NCBI GenBank assembly: GCA_033763735.1
Contig: JANRJY010000025.1
Span: forward strand, 11,785-75,784
From: JANRJY01 sp033763735
GTDB taxonomy: Bacteria > Bacteroidota > Bacteroidia > Cytophagales > UBA9547
Length of the DNA: 64,000 nucleotides
Direction: 5' to 3'
A model generated the notes under the pieces. The model was given only the letters and a program-made list of their open reading frames with translations. It ran no database searches and was not told the origin of the DNA. Shown in pieces: positions 46,315-56,952 of this stretch. Positions within the stretch are counted from its first letter, which is position 1; every line of letters starts with the position of its first letter. A program made the position numbers and the translations under genes.

Positions 46315-46687
46315 ATTTATTTCATATTTGGTACTTTTTTCTCTTTCCGCAGCAGGTTCAACTACATTAATGGGAGACAAAGACATGTTAGCCGGAAATT
46401 TGTTATCTAAAGAAGGAATTTTAACTTTGATCATGAATTGGAGATTTTATTTAGCAATTTTTTTAGCTATTTTGAGCAGATTCACCTTTGTTCTTATGAA
46501 TAGTGAACTTTTAAAAATAGAATATACGCGAAATAACGCGACAAATATTACTACAATTGTTTCGATTGCTTCAATAATTGTGGTCTTTTTTTCAAACTAT
46601 ATATTTTTGAATGAATGGCTTACATCAAAGCAATTTGTTGGTTCAGTTATTATCTTATTTGGAGTTTGGCTAGTTTTAACAAGATAA
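46304..46687 (+). CDS. Small EamA/SMR-like membrane protein (possible lipid-linked sugar flippase)
   Basis: 127 residues from the ATG at 46304, which overlaps the end of the preceding gene; an in-frame start at 46286 is less likely. Four transmembrane helices (about 5-20, 38-58, 70-92 and 105-125) with the four-helix plan and the LNEWLTSKQFVGSVIILFGVWLVL end typical of small multidrug resistance/EamA half proteins. ArnE/ArnF, which flip undecaprenyl-phosphate-aminoarabinose, belong to this fold, so in this locus a flippase for polyprenyl-phosphate sugars is plausible. Inferred from size, topology and position. Confidence 0.65.
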   Translation: MIIKFISYLVLFSLSAAGSTTLMGDKDMLAGNLLSKEGILTLIMNWRFYLAIFLAILSRFTFVLMNSELLKIEYTRNNATNITTIVSIASIIVVFFSNYIFLNEWLTSKQFVGSVIILFGVWLVLTR

Positions 46688-46697
46688 ATACAAAATT

Positions 46698-47906
46698 ATG
46701 AAATGTAGAGTATGTGATTCTGAACACTTAGAGTTAGCAGTGGATTTAGGAAACCAACCTTGGTGTAACAATTTTCTTAAAAAAGAAGAAATAGGTAAGG
46801 AGCCTTATTATCCACTTAGATTAATGTATTGCCACGATTGTGCTACAACACAACTTGATTATACCGTTAAAAAGGAAATAATGTTTGGCGATCACACTTA
46901 TCTATCAGGCGTTACCAAATCGTTATCTGCTCATTTTGAGCGCATAGCAAAGGAAACCGATGAATTATTTTGTAAAGGTAAAAATGAGAAATGGGTTTTG
47001 GATATTGGCTCAAATGATGGTACTCAGCTAAAACATTTTTTAAAATTAGGATACAATGTGGTGGGGGTCGAATCTTCTAAAACCACCGCAAAAATGGCAA
47101 ATGATGCAGGCGTATATACCATTAACGAATACTTTAATGAAGATTTAATCAATAAATATAACTTTAAAGAAAAGTTTGATTTATTCAATGCCGCTGGAGT
47201 TTTTTTTCATTTAGAAGAACTCCATTCTGTGACTCGAGGCATTAAAAAAGGGCTTAAAAAAGAGGGGGTTTTTGTTGTTCAGTTTTTGTATATGAAGCGA
47301 ATTGTAGAAAACTTAGCTTTTGATCAAATATATCACGAACATCTACTCTATTATACTCTTAAAACTATTGAAGTCCTTTTGAATAGACATGGCTTAAGTA
47401 TGTTTGATGCTTACGTTGACCCAATTCATGGAGGTTCAGTTATTGGCTATATAACACACAAAGAAGCCAATAAACCAGCATCTGATCGACTACAAATATT
47501 AAGAGAGGAAGAAGAAAAGGATAAAATCAATGAATTTTCAACCTATGTAGAGTTTGCAGAAAGAATTAAAAAAATGAAGGAAGAAAATCTAAAATATTTG
47601 ACTTCAGCGAAAAAAGCAGGGAAAAGAATTTGGGGAATGGGAGCACCTGTCAAAGGCAACACAATGCTTAATTATTTTGGTGTTGGAACTCAATACATTG
47701 ATTTTCTTGTTGAAAAGAATAAACTGAGAAAAGGATTATATTCACCTGGCCAACATATTCCAATAGTTATTGAGGAAGAACTAACGGAATTGCCGGATAT
47801 ATATTATGGTTTAGCGTGGAACTTCAAGAAGGAGATTTTGGCAAATAACCAAGATTTAATTAAAAAAGGAGTAGAATTTTACTTTCCAGTAAATCCTAAA
47901 GAATAA
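46698..47906 (+). CDS. Sugar C-methyltransferase (TylCIII/NovU-like, Zn-binding), second copy
   Basis: 402 residues with the same three-part layout as the protein at 34450. The zinc module has CRVCDSEHLELAVDLGNQPWCNNF and YCHDCATTQLDY. The SAM motif is VLDIGSNDGTQLKHFL near 100, and the C-terminal domain contains WGMGAPVKGNTMLNYFGVG and IDFLVEKN. All features point to a sugar-nucleotide C-methyltransferase. Sequence similarity to the first copy is modest, so the two are unlikely to be a recent duplication and may act on different sugars. It is followed after two bases by a reductase/epimerase. Confidence 0.88.
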   Translation: MKCRVCDSEHLELAVDLGNQPWCNNFLKKEEIGKEPYYPLRLMYCHDCATTQLDYTVKKEIMFGDHTYLSGVTKSLSAHFERIAKETDELFCKGKNEKWVLDIGSNDGTQLKHFLKLGYNVVGVESSKTTAKMANDAGVYTINEYFNEDLINKYNFKEKFDLFNAAGVFFHLEELHSVTRGIKKGLKKEGVFVVQFLYMKRIVENLAFDQIYHEHLLYYTLKTIEVLLNRHGLSMFDAYVDPIHGGSVIGYITHKEANKPASDRLQILREEEEKDKINEFSTYVEFAERIKKMKEENLKYLTSAKKAGKRIWGMGAPVKGNTMLNYFGVGTQYIDFLVEKNKLRKGLYSPGQHIPIVIEEELTELPDIYYGLAWNFKKEILANNQDLIKKGVEFYFPVNPKE

Positions 47907-47908
47907 AA

Positions 47909-48835
47909 ATGAATATTTTAGTAACTGGGGCAACGGGGTTTCTTGGACAATTTCTAATTCAAAAATTAGAAGCTGAGGGCCATAATGTTGTAAAAATAAA
48001 TTCAAAAAACGCAGATTTAACAACGCAAGTATCACTGAATAATTTTAATTCAGTAAAATACGACCTAATTTATCACTTGGCTGCATGGACGCAGGCAGGT
48101 GATTTTTGTCTGTACCATCCAGGTGAACAATGGGTTATAAATCAAAAAATCAACACTAATGTTTTAGGCTGGTGGTCAGAATTTCAACCGCAGTCAAAAT
48201 TTATAAGCATGGGTACAAGTTGTTCCTATGCTCCTGAAAATCAACTTATTGAAAAAAATTATTTATTAGGCGAACCAATTGATAGTTTGTATACATATGC
48301 ACATACTAAAAGAATGTTACAAATAGGGCTTCAGTCTTTAAATAAACAATATGGCCTTAAATATCTAACTGTAGTGCCTTCTACTTTGTATGGTGAAAGT
48401 TATCATAATGATGGCAGACAAATGCATTTCATATTTGATTTAATAAGAAAAATTATCAGAGGAAAAGAATTTGGAGAAGAGGTTATATTATGGGGAGATG
48501 GATTCCAAAAAAGAGAACTTATTTATGTCAAAGATTTTGTAGAAGCCCTATATTTTTTATCAGGTATTTCAGAAAATGAAATTATCAATATAGGTGGAGG
48601 CAAAGAGTATACAATTCGTGAATTCGCAGATTCAATTTGCAATATTGTTGGATATGATCATTCTAAAATTATATATGACACATCAAAATATACAGGTGCA
48701 AAATCAAAATTTTTGTCAATTGAAAAATTAATGAAAATTTATCCAAAATTCAGTCAAATATCACTTGAATCAGGTTTAAGAAAAACTATAGATTGGTTTT
48801 ATACTTCCAAAGCGTATTTACCCCCAAGTAATTAA
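47909..48835 (+). CDS. NAD-dependent sugar-nucleotide epimerase/reductase
   Basis: 308 residues, extended SDR. The cofactor motif is GATGFLGQFL, and the catalytic pair is in YTYAHTKRML (Y-A-H-T-K). The substrate domain carries PSTLYGESYHNDGRQMHFIFDLIRKI and WGDGFQKRELIYVKDF, the region found in GDP-fucose synthase-like and 3,5-epimerase/4-reductase enzymes. It probably finishes a 4-keto sugar made by the dehydratase at 35691 and methylated by the adjacent C-methyltransferase. Order of steps is inferred. It is the last gene before the hairpin at 48856. Confidence 0.82.
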   Translation: MNILVTGATGFLGQFLIQKLEAEGHNVVKINSKNADLTTQVSLNNFNSVKYDLIYHLAAWTQAGDFCLYHPGEQWVINQKINTNVLGWWSEFQPQSKFISMGTSCSYAPENQLIEKNYLLGEPIDSLYTYAHTKRMLQIGLQSLNKQYGLKYLTVVPSTLYGESYHNDGRQMHFIFDLIRKIIRGKEFGEEVILWGDGFQKRELIYVKDFVEALYFLSGISENEIINIGGGKEYTIREFADSICNIVGYDHSKIIYDTSKYTGAKSKFLSIEKLMKIYPKFSQISLESGLRKTIDWFYTSKAYLPPSN

Positions 48836-48855
48836 ACCCCAAATTTTCTTATGAG

Positions 48856-48889
48856 CTAAACGATAAAATCAATTTGTTTTATCGTTTAG
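48856..48889 (+). terminator. Hairpin (probable terminator/attenuator) ahead of gmhA
   Basis: CTAAACGATAAAA (48856-48868) pairs exactly with TTTTATCGTTTAG (48877-48889), an eight-base loop between. The stem is AT-rich and the following bases (TATAAAATA) are not a pure T tract, so termination may be weak. The -33 element of the next promoter lies in the loop. Confidence 0.6.
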
Positions 48890-48904
48890 TATAAAATATA
48901 TTTG
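48874..48904 (+). promoter_or_regulatory. Bacteroidota-type promoter for gmhA
   Basis: TTG at 48874-48876, a 20-base spacer, then TATATTTG at 48897-48904: a full match to TTG-N17-23-TAnnTTTG. It is about 30 bases before the gmhA start codon at 48934, so transcription should begin near 48910. Confidence 0.7.
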
Positions 48905-48933
48905 CGACCATTTTATTCGAATTACCTCGCACC

Positions 48934-49512
48934 ATGTTAGTAAAAAATAATTTTAGTTTAGCAGCAAAAGTTTTGTCTGATTTTAGTAATGAAGAAAATT
49001 TTAAAAAAATTGAGCTTGCTGCCAGTTGGATGATTGAATCAGTAAAAAACGGAGGAAAAGTAATAAGTTGTGGTAATGGCGGTTCCATGAGCGATGCAAT
49101 GCATTTTGCTGAAGAGATGACCGGTCGTTTTCAAAAAAACCGACCTGCTATTGCAGCTGTTGCTATTTCGGACCCTGCTCATATAACTTGTGTTGCTAAT
49201 GATTACGGATATGAATTTATTTTCTCCAGATTCGTAGAATCGGTAGGGACTAAAAACGATGTGTTATTAGGAATCAGCACCAGTGGTAATAGTCAAAATG
49301 TTATAAACGCAGTTGAAGCTGCTAAGAAAAAAGGAATAAAAACAGTGGTTTTGACGGGCAAAGATGGAGGAAAGTTAGCCTCATTAGCAGATCTTGAAAT
49401 TCGAGTGGCACATCTTGGTTGGGCAGACAGAATACAAGAAGTTCATATCAAAATAATTCACACGCTTATTCAATTAATAGAACAGGCTATTTATCCTGAA
49501 CTTTGTAATTAA
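48934..49512 (+). CDS. gmhA: Sedoheptulose 7-phosphate isomerase
   Basis: 192-residue SIS-domain enzyme that isomerises sedoheptulose 7-phosphate to D-glycero-D-manno-heptose 7-phosphate, the first step of ADP- and GDP-heptose synthesis. [22 protein letters not shown] is nearly the E. coli GmhA motif (there [17 protein letters not shown]), [14 protein letters not shown] is the phosphate-binding loop, and the catalytic histidine lies in [16 protein letters not shown]. Complete. It has its own promoter and forms a short unit with the next gene. The hddC-like and hddA-like genes lie 4-6 kb upstream; no gmhB-type phosphatase was found. Confidence 0.95.
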   Translation: MLVKNNFSLAAKVLSDFSNEENFKKIELAASWMIESVKNGGKVISCGNGGSMSDAMHFAEEMTGRFQKNRPAIAAVAISDPAHITCVANDYGYEFIFSRFVESVGTKNDVLLGISTSGNSQNVINAVEAAKKKGIKTVVLTGKDGGKLASLADLEIRVAHLGWADRIQEVHIKIIHTLIQLIEQAIYPELCN

Positions 49513-51622
<2,110 letters not shown>

Positions 51623-51633
51623 GTATTAAAAAA

Positions 51634-53082
51634 TCAATTATTCAAATCAATTCCTTTGTAAAACTCTAGAATTTTAATTTTAAGTGCAAGGTCGTAAGTT
51701 GCTTGTAGCAATTCTGAGTTCGCTCTATTCAAATTATTTAAAACTACCATATAATCAATAGAATTTGCAACTCCCGCTAAATATCTTTTTTCGGAAATTC
51801 TGAATGATTCATCAGCTGCGTTTTTTTGCAATATAGAGGCTGACTTACGTTTTAAAGCTGCTTCTACATTGTAATAGGCTTGAATTATTCTGTTTTTCAA
51901 TTGAATTTTAGCATTTTGAAAATTAAGTTCGGCATTTTTTTGACGAATTTGCGCCTGATCAATACTTGTTTTAATGTTTCTATTATTGAATATCGGAATG
52001 GTCAAATTTAACGATACAGATTGAGAAATATTATCGTTTACCTGATTTACAAAAGGATATTCATTAAAACTTGGAATTACAGTGGGTTGGGACACCGTTT
52101 GGGTAGGGTCATTGGTAAGATACCCAATTGTTACAGGTTGTCCAAGTGAATAACCTTTAAATTGAGTTCTTGAACTTGAGTAAATGGTATACACATTCCC
52201 TTGAAGTGTTAATCTTGGATACACTGATGCCTTTGCCACTTTTACTCCAATATTTGCACTAATTATGCGGTGATAGGGACCTAATATTGAAGGCTGCTTT
52301 TTTTCAGCAATGGTATATATTTCATCGGGGCTTCCATAGTTAATATTTGTGTCTTTAGGGATGTTAATGGGTTCAATATCAAACAATTCCAAACTATCTG
52401 CCATCATTTTTGTATTCATTAACATTATCAAATTAAGTTTTGCCTGATTCAATTGATTATTGGCATTCACTATAGCTAATTCATCTGTACTTAATTGTGA
52501 TTTAAGCGTGTATAAATTGGTTTCGGGTAATATTCCTGACTGCACTAGTTTTTGAGTCCTTTCTAATTGGGAATTTGTTAAATTAGACTGATTTTGATTG
52601 TTTTTCAACAATTCTTTATTGAACAGAACTTGAAGATATGCATTTACTACATTCAAGATCAGATTGTTTTTATTTTCTTCATATTCATATTGTGTTGCTT
52701 TTTCAGTTGCATTTGCCTGTGCAATAGTATGTTGGATTCTAAAGCCATTGAACAAAATCAAGTTTGATGAAATACCAAAGTTATTTGATCGAATTTGTTG
52801 GTTAACAAATTGATTAGTACTTGGGTCAATTGAACGACCAAAGTTCCACCCTTGGTTGGCATTTGCATTTAAATCAGGTAATATGGCTGCATTTGCTTGT
52901 TTGCGGAGTATTTCTGATTGGTCAATTTGGAGTTTCGACTGTAGTAATTGAATGTTATTTGTTATTGCCTCGTTTACACAGGTTTGCAAACTGATTAATG
53001 TTTTTGAATTTTGCCCCATGCTCACTGAGACTATAAAAAATAATACTATTAAAATACGCATCGGGGGTTTACTGAATTTCAT
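51634..53082 (-). CDS. TolC family outer-membrane efflux/export protein
   Basis: 482 residues. The signal peptide lies at the N-terminus (MRILIVLFFIVSVSMGQ; the frame opens seven codons earlier at 53082, and ATG at 53061 is as likely). The rest shows the two OEP repeats: SLQTCVNEAITNNIQLLQSKLQ, long coiled-coil helices with QANATEKATQYEYEENKNNLIL, and the second copy with NLTIPIFNNRNIKTSIDQAQIRQKNAELNFQNAKIQLKNRI. It forms a trimeric channel with an inner-membrane pump. No RND or ABC pump gene is adjacent. It precedes the ligase-like gene by 11 bases. Confidence 0.93.
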   Translation of the reverse strand: MKFSKPPMRILIVLFFIVSVSMGQNSKTLISLQTCVNEAITNNIQLLQSKLQIDQSEILRKQANAAILPDLNANANQGWNFGRSIDPSTNQFVNQQIRSNNFGISSNLILFNGFRIQHTIAQANATEKATQYEYEENKNNLILNVVNAYLQVLFNKELLKNNQNQSNLTNSQLERTQKLVQSGILPETNLYTLKSQLSTDELAIVNANNQLNQAKLNLIMLMNTKMMADSLELFDIEPINIPKDTNINYGSPDEIYTIAEKKQPSILGPYHRIISANIGVKVAKASVYPRLTLQGNVYTIYSSSRTQFKGYSLGQPVTIGYLTNDPTQTVSQPTVIPSFNEYPFVNQVNDNISQSVSLNLTIPIFNNRNIKTSIDQAQIRQKNAELNFQNAKIQLKNRIIQAYYNVEAALKRKSASILQKNAADESFRISEKRYLAGVANSIDYMVVLNNLNRANSELLQATYDLALKIKILEFYKGIDLNN

Positions 53083-53104
53083 TTACAACGTTCAAATTCA
53101 GCAA

Positions 53105-53605
53105 TTATTCTTTTGAAAGCTTAAGAATTAATTCTTTATACTCCGAAAAATCTGTTAACAATTGTTCTTGTTTTGCCATTTCGAAATCAGCAAAATCAAA
53201 ACCCGGTGCCACTACACAACTAACCAAACTATATCCTTCATTTCCACTCGATTGTGCTCCAAACCAACAATTTTTAGGTATCATTGCTTGAAAACATGGA
53301 AAACTTTCATTCATATCGCCTAATGTTATTTTAATCAAATCATTATTCTCCAAAATGAAGATTTCAAGTGGATCACCCATATGAAAGTACCAAAGTTCGT
53401 CCGATTTTATTCTATGAAATGCAGAAAAATCATTCTTTTGTAAAAGGAAGTATATCGATGTATAAATATTTCTTTTATTGCCAGTATAGCCTAATGGTAA
53501 TGAATCAATCGAAATATAATCTGCCGATCTGAATATTTCTTTATAATACCCACCTTCGGGATGTGGTTGAAGCTGTAATTTATTAATTAATTGACTAGCA
53601 TCCAT
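53105..53605 (-). CDS. DUF985 (YML079-like) cupin
   Basis: 166 residues from the ATG at 53605 (53614 is also in frame). The DUF985 pattern is complete: LQPHPEGGYYKEIFRSAD, SIYFLLQKNDFSAFHRIKSDELWYFHMGDPLEIF, and VPKNCWFGA-like MIPKNCWFGAQ followed by YSLVSCVVAPGFDFADFE. The fold is a cupin beta-barrel with a likely ligand pocket, but the family has no established reaction in bacteria. It lies 14 bases after the ferredoxin reductase and about 20 before the TolC gene. Confidence 0.9.
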   Translation of the reverse strand: MDASQLINKLQLQPHPEGGYYKEIFRSADYISIDSLPLGYTGNKRNIYTSIYFLLQKNDFSAFHRIKSDELWYFHMGDPLEIFILENNDLIKITLGDMNESFPCFQAMIPKNCWFGAQSSGNEGYSLVSCVVAPGFDFADFEMAKQEQLLTDFSEYKELILKLSKE

Positions 53606-53619
53606 TTTATACATCAGAA

Positions 53620-54660
53620 TTAAAGTTCTATCACAACTTCTTCAGTGGCAGGATGTCCACAACAAGTAAGCACATATCCTTTTGCAATTTCGCCATCAGT
53701 AAGTCCATCCGGATTGTCCATTATTACCTTACCAAAAGTACACTTACCCATGCAAGCGGTACACATGCCACTTTGGCAAGAATAGGGAAGTTTGTAACCA
53801 AGTTTTAGTCCCGTTTCTAGTATAGTATTTTTAGTTTCTACTTCAAATTGATACGTTTTACTTCCATCTTTAACCGTAACTTTACTTTTGGTAAATCCTT
53901 TTGCTTCAGCAGGAGCTCCGGTATTTTCGTTATGGAAACTTTCTTTGTGTATAAAGTCTTTTTGAACGCCTTTGGATATTAAGTACTGTGTCAAATCATC
54001 CATCATTATTTTAGGCCCACAAATAAAGTATTCAACCGACTGATATTCAGAGTTGTTTTGTGCCAATACGTATTTTTGAACAAGTTCTGTTCTAATCCTT
54101 CCAGTTTCTTTTGTCCAATTTCCATTTGGTTTTGATATTACTGGAATGTAATTGAATCTAGAAGGATATTCGTTTGAATATTTTATTAAAGTATGATTAA
54201 AAATTATCGAATCTTCTGTTCGGTTACCATATAATAAAGTTACAATACTTTGAGGTTCTTTCATAAGTATAGAAGTTAACATTGACATTAGTGGTGTAAT
54301 GCCACTCCCGGCTCCAATCAATACTATATGTCTTTTTTTTGAAGAAGGAACACATACGAAATGTCCCATAGGTTCGATTACTTCTATTTTATCCCCTACT
54401 TTTAATTGATTGTTCAAATATTTTGATACAAATCCATTCTCAACTTCCTTAACTGCAACAGATATTAGAGCATCTACATATGGAGAAGAACAAATTGAAT
54501 ACGAGCGCCTTACTTCCTTGCCATCAAGTTGGAGTACAAATGTTATAAACTGTCCTGATTCATAGGCAATTCTTTCAATAGCGTTATCAAAAGTTATTTT
54601 TATGGATTGAGGCGTTTCTCTGGCTATTTCTTTAACTGTTAAAGAATATGATTTCATCAA
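53620..54660 (-). CDS. Ferredoxin-NADP reductase with C-terminal 2Fe-2S domain (PaaE-like)
   Basis: 346 residues. FAD-binding domain (about 1-100) with VRRSYSICSSP; NAD-binding domain (about 105-235) with IVLIGAGSGITPLMSML and YFICGPKIMMDDL; a plant-type ferredoxin domain at the C-terminus with cysteines in YSCQSGMCTACMGKC and a further Cys near LTCCG. The order FAD-NAD-2Fe2S is that of phenylacetyl-CoA epoxidase reductase PaaE and related oxygenase reductases. No paa gene is nearby, so the redox partner is unknown. The divergent upstream gap has a possible -7 element on this strand. Confidence 0.9.
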   Translation of the reverse strand: MMKSYSLTVKEIARETPQSIKITFDNAIERIAYESGQFITFVLQLDGKEVRRSYSICSSPYVDALISVAVKEVENGFVSKYLNNQLKVGDKIEVIEPMGHFVCVPSSKKRHIVLIGAGSGITPLMSMLTSILMKEPQSIVTLLYGNRTEDSIIFNHTLIKYSNEYPSRFNYIPVISKPNGNWTKETGRIRTELVQKYVLAQNNSEYQSVEYFICGPKIMMDDLTQYLISKGVQKDFIHKESFHNENTGAPAEAKGFTKSKVTVKDGSKTYQFEVETKNTILETGLKLGYKLPYSCQSGMCTACMGKCTFGKVIMDNPDGLTDGEIAKGYVLTCCGHPATEEVVIEL

Positions 54661-54674
54661 ATTAAATTAAGTTT

Positions 54675-54682
54675 CAAAAATA
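54675..54682 (-). promoter_or_regulatory. Candidate -7 element for the ferredoxin reductase gene
   Basis: On the minus strand TATTTTTG fits TAnnTTTG about 15 bases before the start codon. No TTG is seen at the expected spacing, so this is a weak prediction. Confidence 0.3.
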
Positions 54683-54821
54683 ATGGATATTTTATGGAAT
54701 AAAGTAAATAAATTAAACTTAAAATCAAGCTTAACTAAAGTTTTAGTAATACTTTCGATATTTCAACATCATGTTTTGAAATAATGTTTTTAAATATTAA
54801 TGATTGTATCTTCGTGCTTCA

Positions 54822-55859
54822 ATGTTAGCATATTTTAAAATTTGTATTTTATTTTTTATTATAATAATGCAATCTTTTAATTCAGTAGCACATACACAAT
54901 CTGATTCACTTGGAACTTTATTTATTTATTTCAATGGTGAATATAATGGGAAAACAAGAGGATTCCCTTTGTATTTAAATGACACTTTGATTGGATATAT
55001 AAAAGAAGGTGTAAAATTTCGAATTCCTACTAATCCCGGAAGAATTTCTTTATTAGGCAAAACATGGCTTAACTCTAAAATTTATCTCAAAGTTGAAAGT
55101 AGAAAAGAATATTATTTTAAATGCCAACTTGATAATGAGGGAGCATCTCCCAGGCCAGAAATCATTTTACAAGATTCTATAAATGGCAAAATAGAATATG
55201 AAGCCATATCATACGAAAAAGATAAAATTTTAGCGATTGAGAATGATGACGTTAGTGTTTCCTATTTTCAAAAAAAACAAGAATCATACAATTCTTTTAA
55301 AGAACCTAAAGGTGAAACCGTTACAATAAATAAGCCTCTCAAAATGTATATTGGAGGCTCAAGCGGGATCAATAACATCAGTGGAATAATAGGTCCAACG
55401 TTTGAATATTTCTTTTCAAAAAAATGGACTGCGATATCTGGTTTCGGAATTGGATCCTGGGGATTAAAATTTTCTGCCGGTACCAGGTTTTACTTTACTC
55501 CACCACACAAATCATCAATTAATATATTTTATACTTATGTAACCGGAATTAAAAATATTACCCAAACAGCTGAAGTTCAATCTGTTTCAGGAATGAATAA
55601 CACTATTGTTGAAAAGCAAGTTTTGGTAGATTTACTTCCTTTTCATGTATTTAGCTTAAGTTACGTTTATCATTATAAAATTGCTGGTCCTGTTAGAGGG
55701 TATTTTGAAATAGGCTATCCGATTTCATTTCCTGCTTTGGGGAAAGTTATTGAGGTGAAAGATGGGTCTGTTTTGACTTTGGATGGCAGAAATTCAATTG
55801 AAAGGTGGCAACCTGGAACTTTCATTATAATAGGATTCGGATTCAATGTGGGTTTTTAA
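54822..55859 (+). CDS. Secreted/outer-membrane hypothetical protein, DUF2846-like N-terminus
   Basis: 345 residues from the ATG at 54822; the frame is open from a TTG at 54804, but ATG gives a good signal peptide (MLAYFKICILFFIIIMQSFNS-VAHTQ). Residues about 30-130 (GTLFIYFNGEYNGKTRG, then RIPTNPGRISLLG and ESRKEYYFKCQL) have the strand pattern of DUF2846-like domains. The C-terminal half contains many glycine/aromatic strands (KMYIGGSSGINNISG, AGTRFYFTPP, FIIIGFGFNVGF) and ends in an outer-membrane-type aromatic residue, so it may insert in the outer membrane. I do not recognise a specific function. Confidence 0.6.
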   Translation: MLAYFKICILFFIIIMQSFNSVAHTQSDSLGTLFIYFNGEYNGKTRGFPLYLNDTLIGYIKEGVKFRIPTNPGRISLLGKTWLNSKIYLKVESRKEYYFKCQLDNEGASPRPEIILQDSINGKIEYEAISYEKDKILAIENDDVSVSYFQKKQESYNSFKEPKGETVTINKPLKMYIGGSSGINNISGIIGPTFEYFFSKKWTAISGFGIGSWGLKFSAGTRFYFTPPHKSSINIFYTYVTGIKNITQTAEVQSVSGMNNTIVEKQVLVDLLPFHVFSLSYVYHYKIAGPVRGYFEIGYPISFPALGKVIEVKDGSVLTLDGRNSIERWQPGTFIIIGFGFNVGF

Positions 55860-55998
55860 ACTAAATGGGGTTGGTAATGGTTATTAAAGTATTAATATTC
55901 CAAATTTTATTACAAGCCCAATTTAACTTACAACATCTTATCAATAAGTTACGTATTCTTATACTTAATAGTAAATTGCAGTCAAATTAGGGTAAAAA

Positions 55999-56874
55999 GT
56001 GAAAATCATTTTAAACAAATTATTTCTAAGTTTTTTATTATTAATTCAATTCTCTTTTACACAACCGGACGCTAATACTTATTATGAATCCGGAGTAAAA
56101 AGCATTAAATCAAAGGATTATATTAAGGCCATTGGTGATTTTACTAATGCAGTCTCAATGAGGGCTAATTATGCCGAAGCCTATTTGCAAAGAGCCAAAG
56201 CAAAAATACTCTTAGGGGAGCAAATGGGTTTCGTTAATTCTGAAGCCTGTGGTGACTTGGTAATGGCAATGCGATATGGGAACAAAGAAGCAGTCGATTT
56301 ATTAGAAAAAAATTGTATGGGTGAATGCTTTGATTCAAAGCTTGCATTTGATGAACCTGATATGGTATATTGCGGAGACTTTAGTAACAAAGTGCTATAC
56401 GAAATTCCAACTGATGTTTCTAAGCTTGTTAATGTTGTCAAAATCAGCTTATTCAATAATAAGCTTACAAAATTATCCGAAAGAATTTCTCCACTTTATA
56501 CTTTAATTTCGCTCGATGTTAGCAGCAACAAAATCACAGAAGTTTCTCCTGAAATTTCTAAATTAAATGCACTTCGCGAATTAAATCTAAGTAAAAATCT
56601 TATCACAGAATTACCATATGAATTTGGAAATCTGACCGAACTGCGATTCCTTAATTTAAGAAGTAATATGCTTGCCCAATTGCCTAAATCAGTAGCACGA
56701 TGCAAGAATTTACAAGTTTTGGATTTGTCTTTGAACAAACTTACTACACTACCCATTGAAGTGGCAACCATGAAATCCTTAAAAGAATTGAATTTAGTGG
56801 GAAACGATATTCCCAAAGACAAACAGGCTGTTATTTCTTCTCTCCTCCCAAATACCAAAATATATTTCGAATAA
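55999..56874 (+). CDS. Secreted TPR plus leucine-rich-repeat protein
   Basis: 291 residues from a GTG at 55999. A signal peptide (LFLSFLLLIQFSFTQP) is followed by a TPR-like unit (about 27-75, YYESGVKSIKSKDYIKAIGDFTNAVSMRANYAEAYLQRA) and then at least five leucine-rich repeats of about 23 residues from about 150 (LVNVVKISLFNNKLTKLS, LISLDVSSNKITEVS, LRELNLSKNLITELP, LRFLNLRSNMLAQLP, LQVLDLSLNKLTTLP). LRR domains bind proteins. The LRR unit pattern (LxxLxLxxNxLxxLP) is of the ribonuclease-inhibitor-unlike, bacterial 'typical' kind. A surface binding role is inferred. Confidence 0.82.
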   Translation: MKIILNKLFLSFLLLIQFSFTQPDANTYYESGVKSIKSKDYIKAIGDFTNAVSMRANYAEAYLQRAKAKILLGEQMGFVNSEACGDLVMAMRYGNKEAVDLLEKNCMGECFDSKLAFDEPDMVYCGDFSNKVLYEIPTDVSKLVNVVKISLFNNKLTKLSERISPLYTLISLDVSSNKITEVSPEISKLNALRELNLSKNLITELPYEFGNLTELRFLNLRSNMLAQLPKSVARCKNLQVLDLSLNKLTTLPIEVATMKSLKELNLVGNDIPKDKQAVISSLLPNTKIYFE

Positions 56875-56952
56875 AAATACTGTTTTTTTGTGCTTTTGAT
56901 TTGCACTCAAATATTTTGTCCTTTCTAAATTCCAAAATTCAATTTCAGGCAC

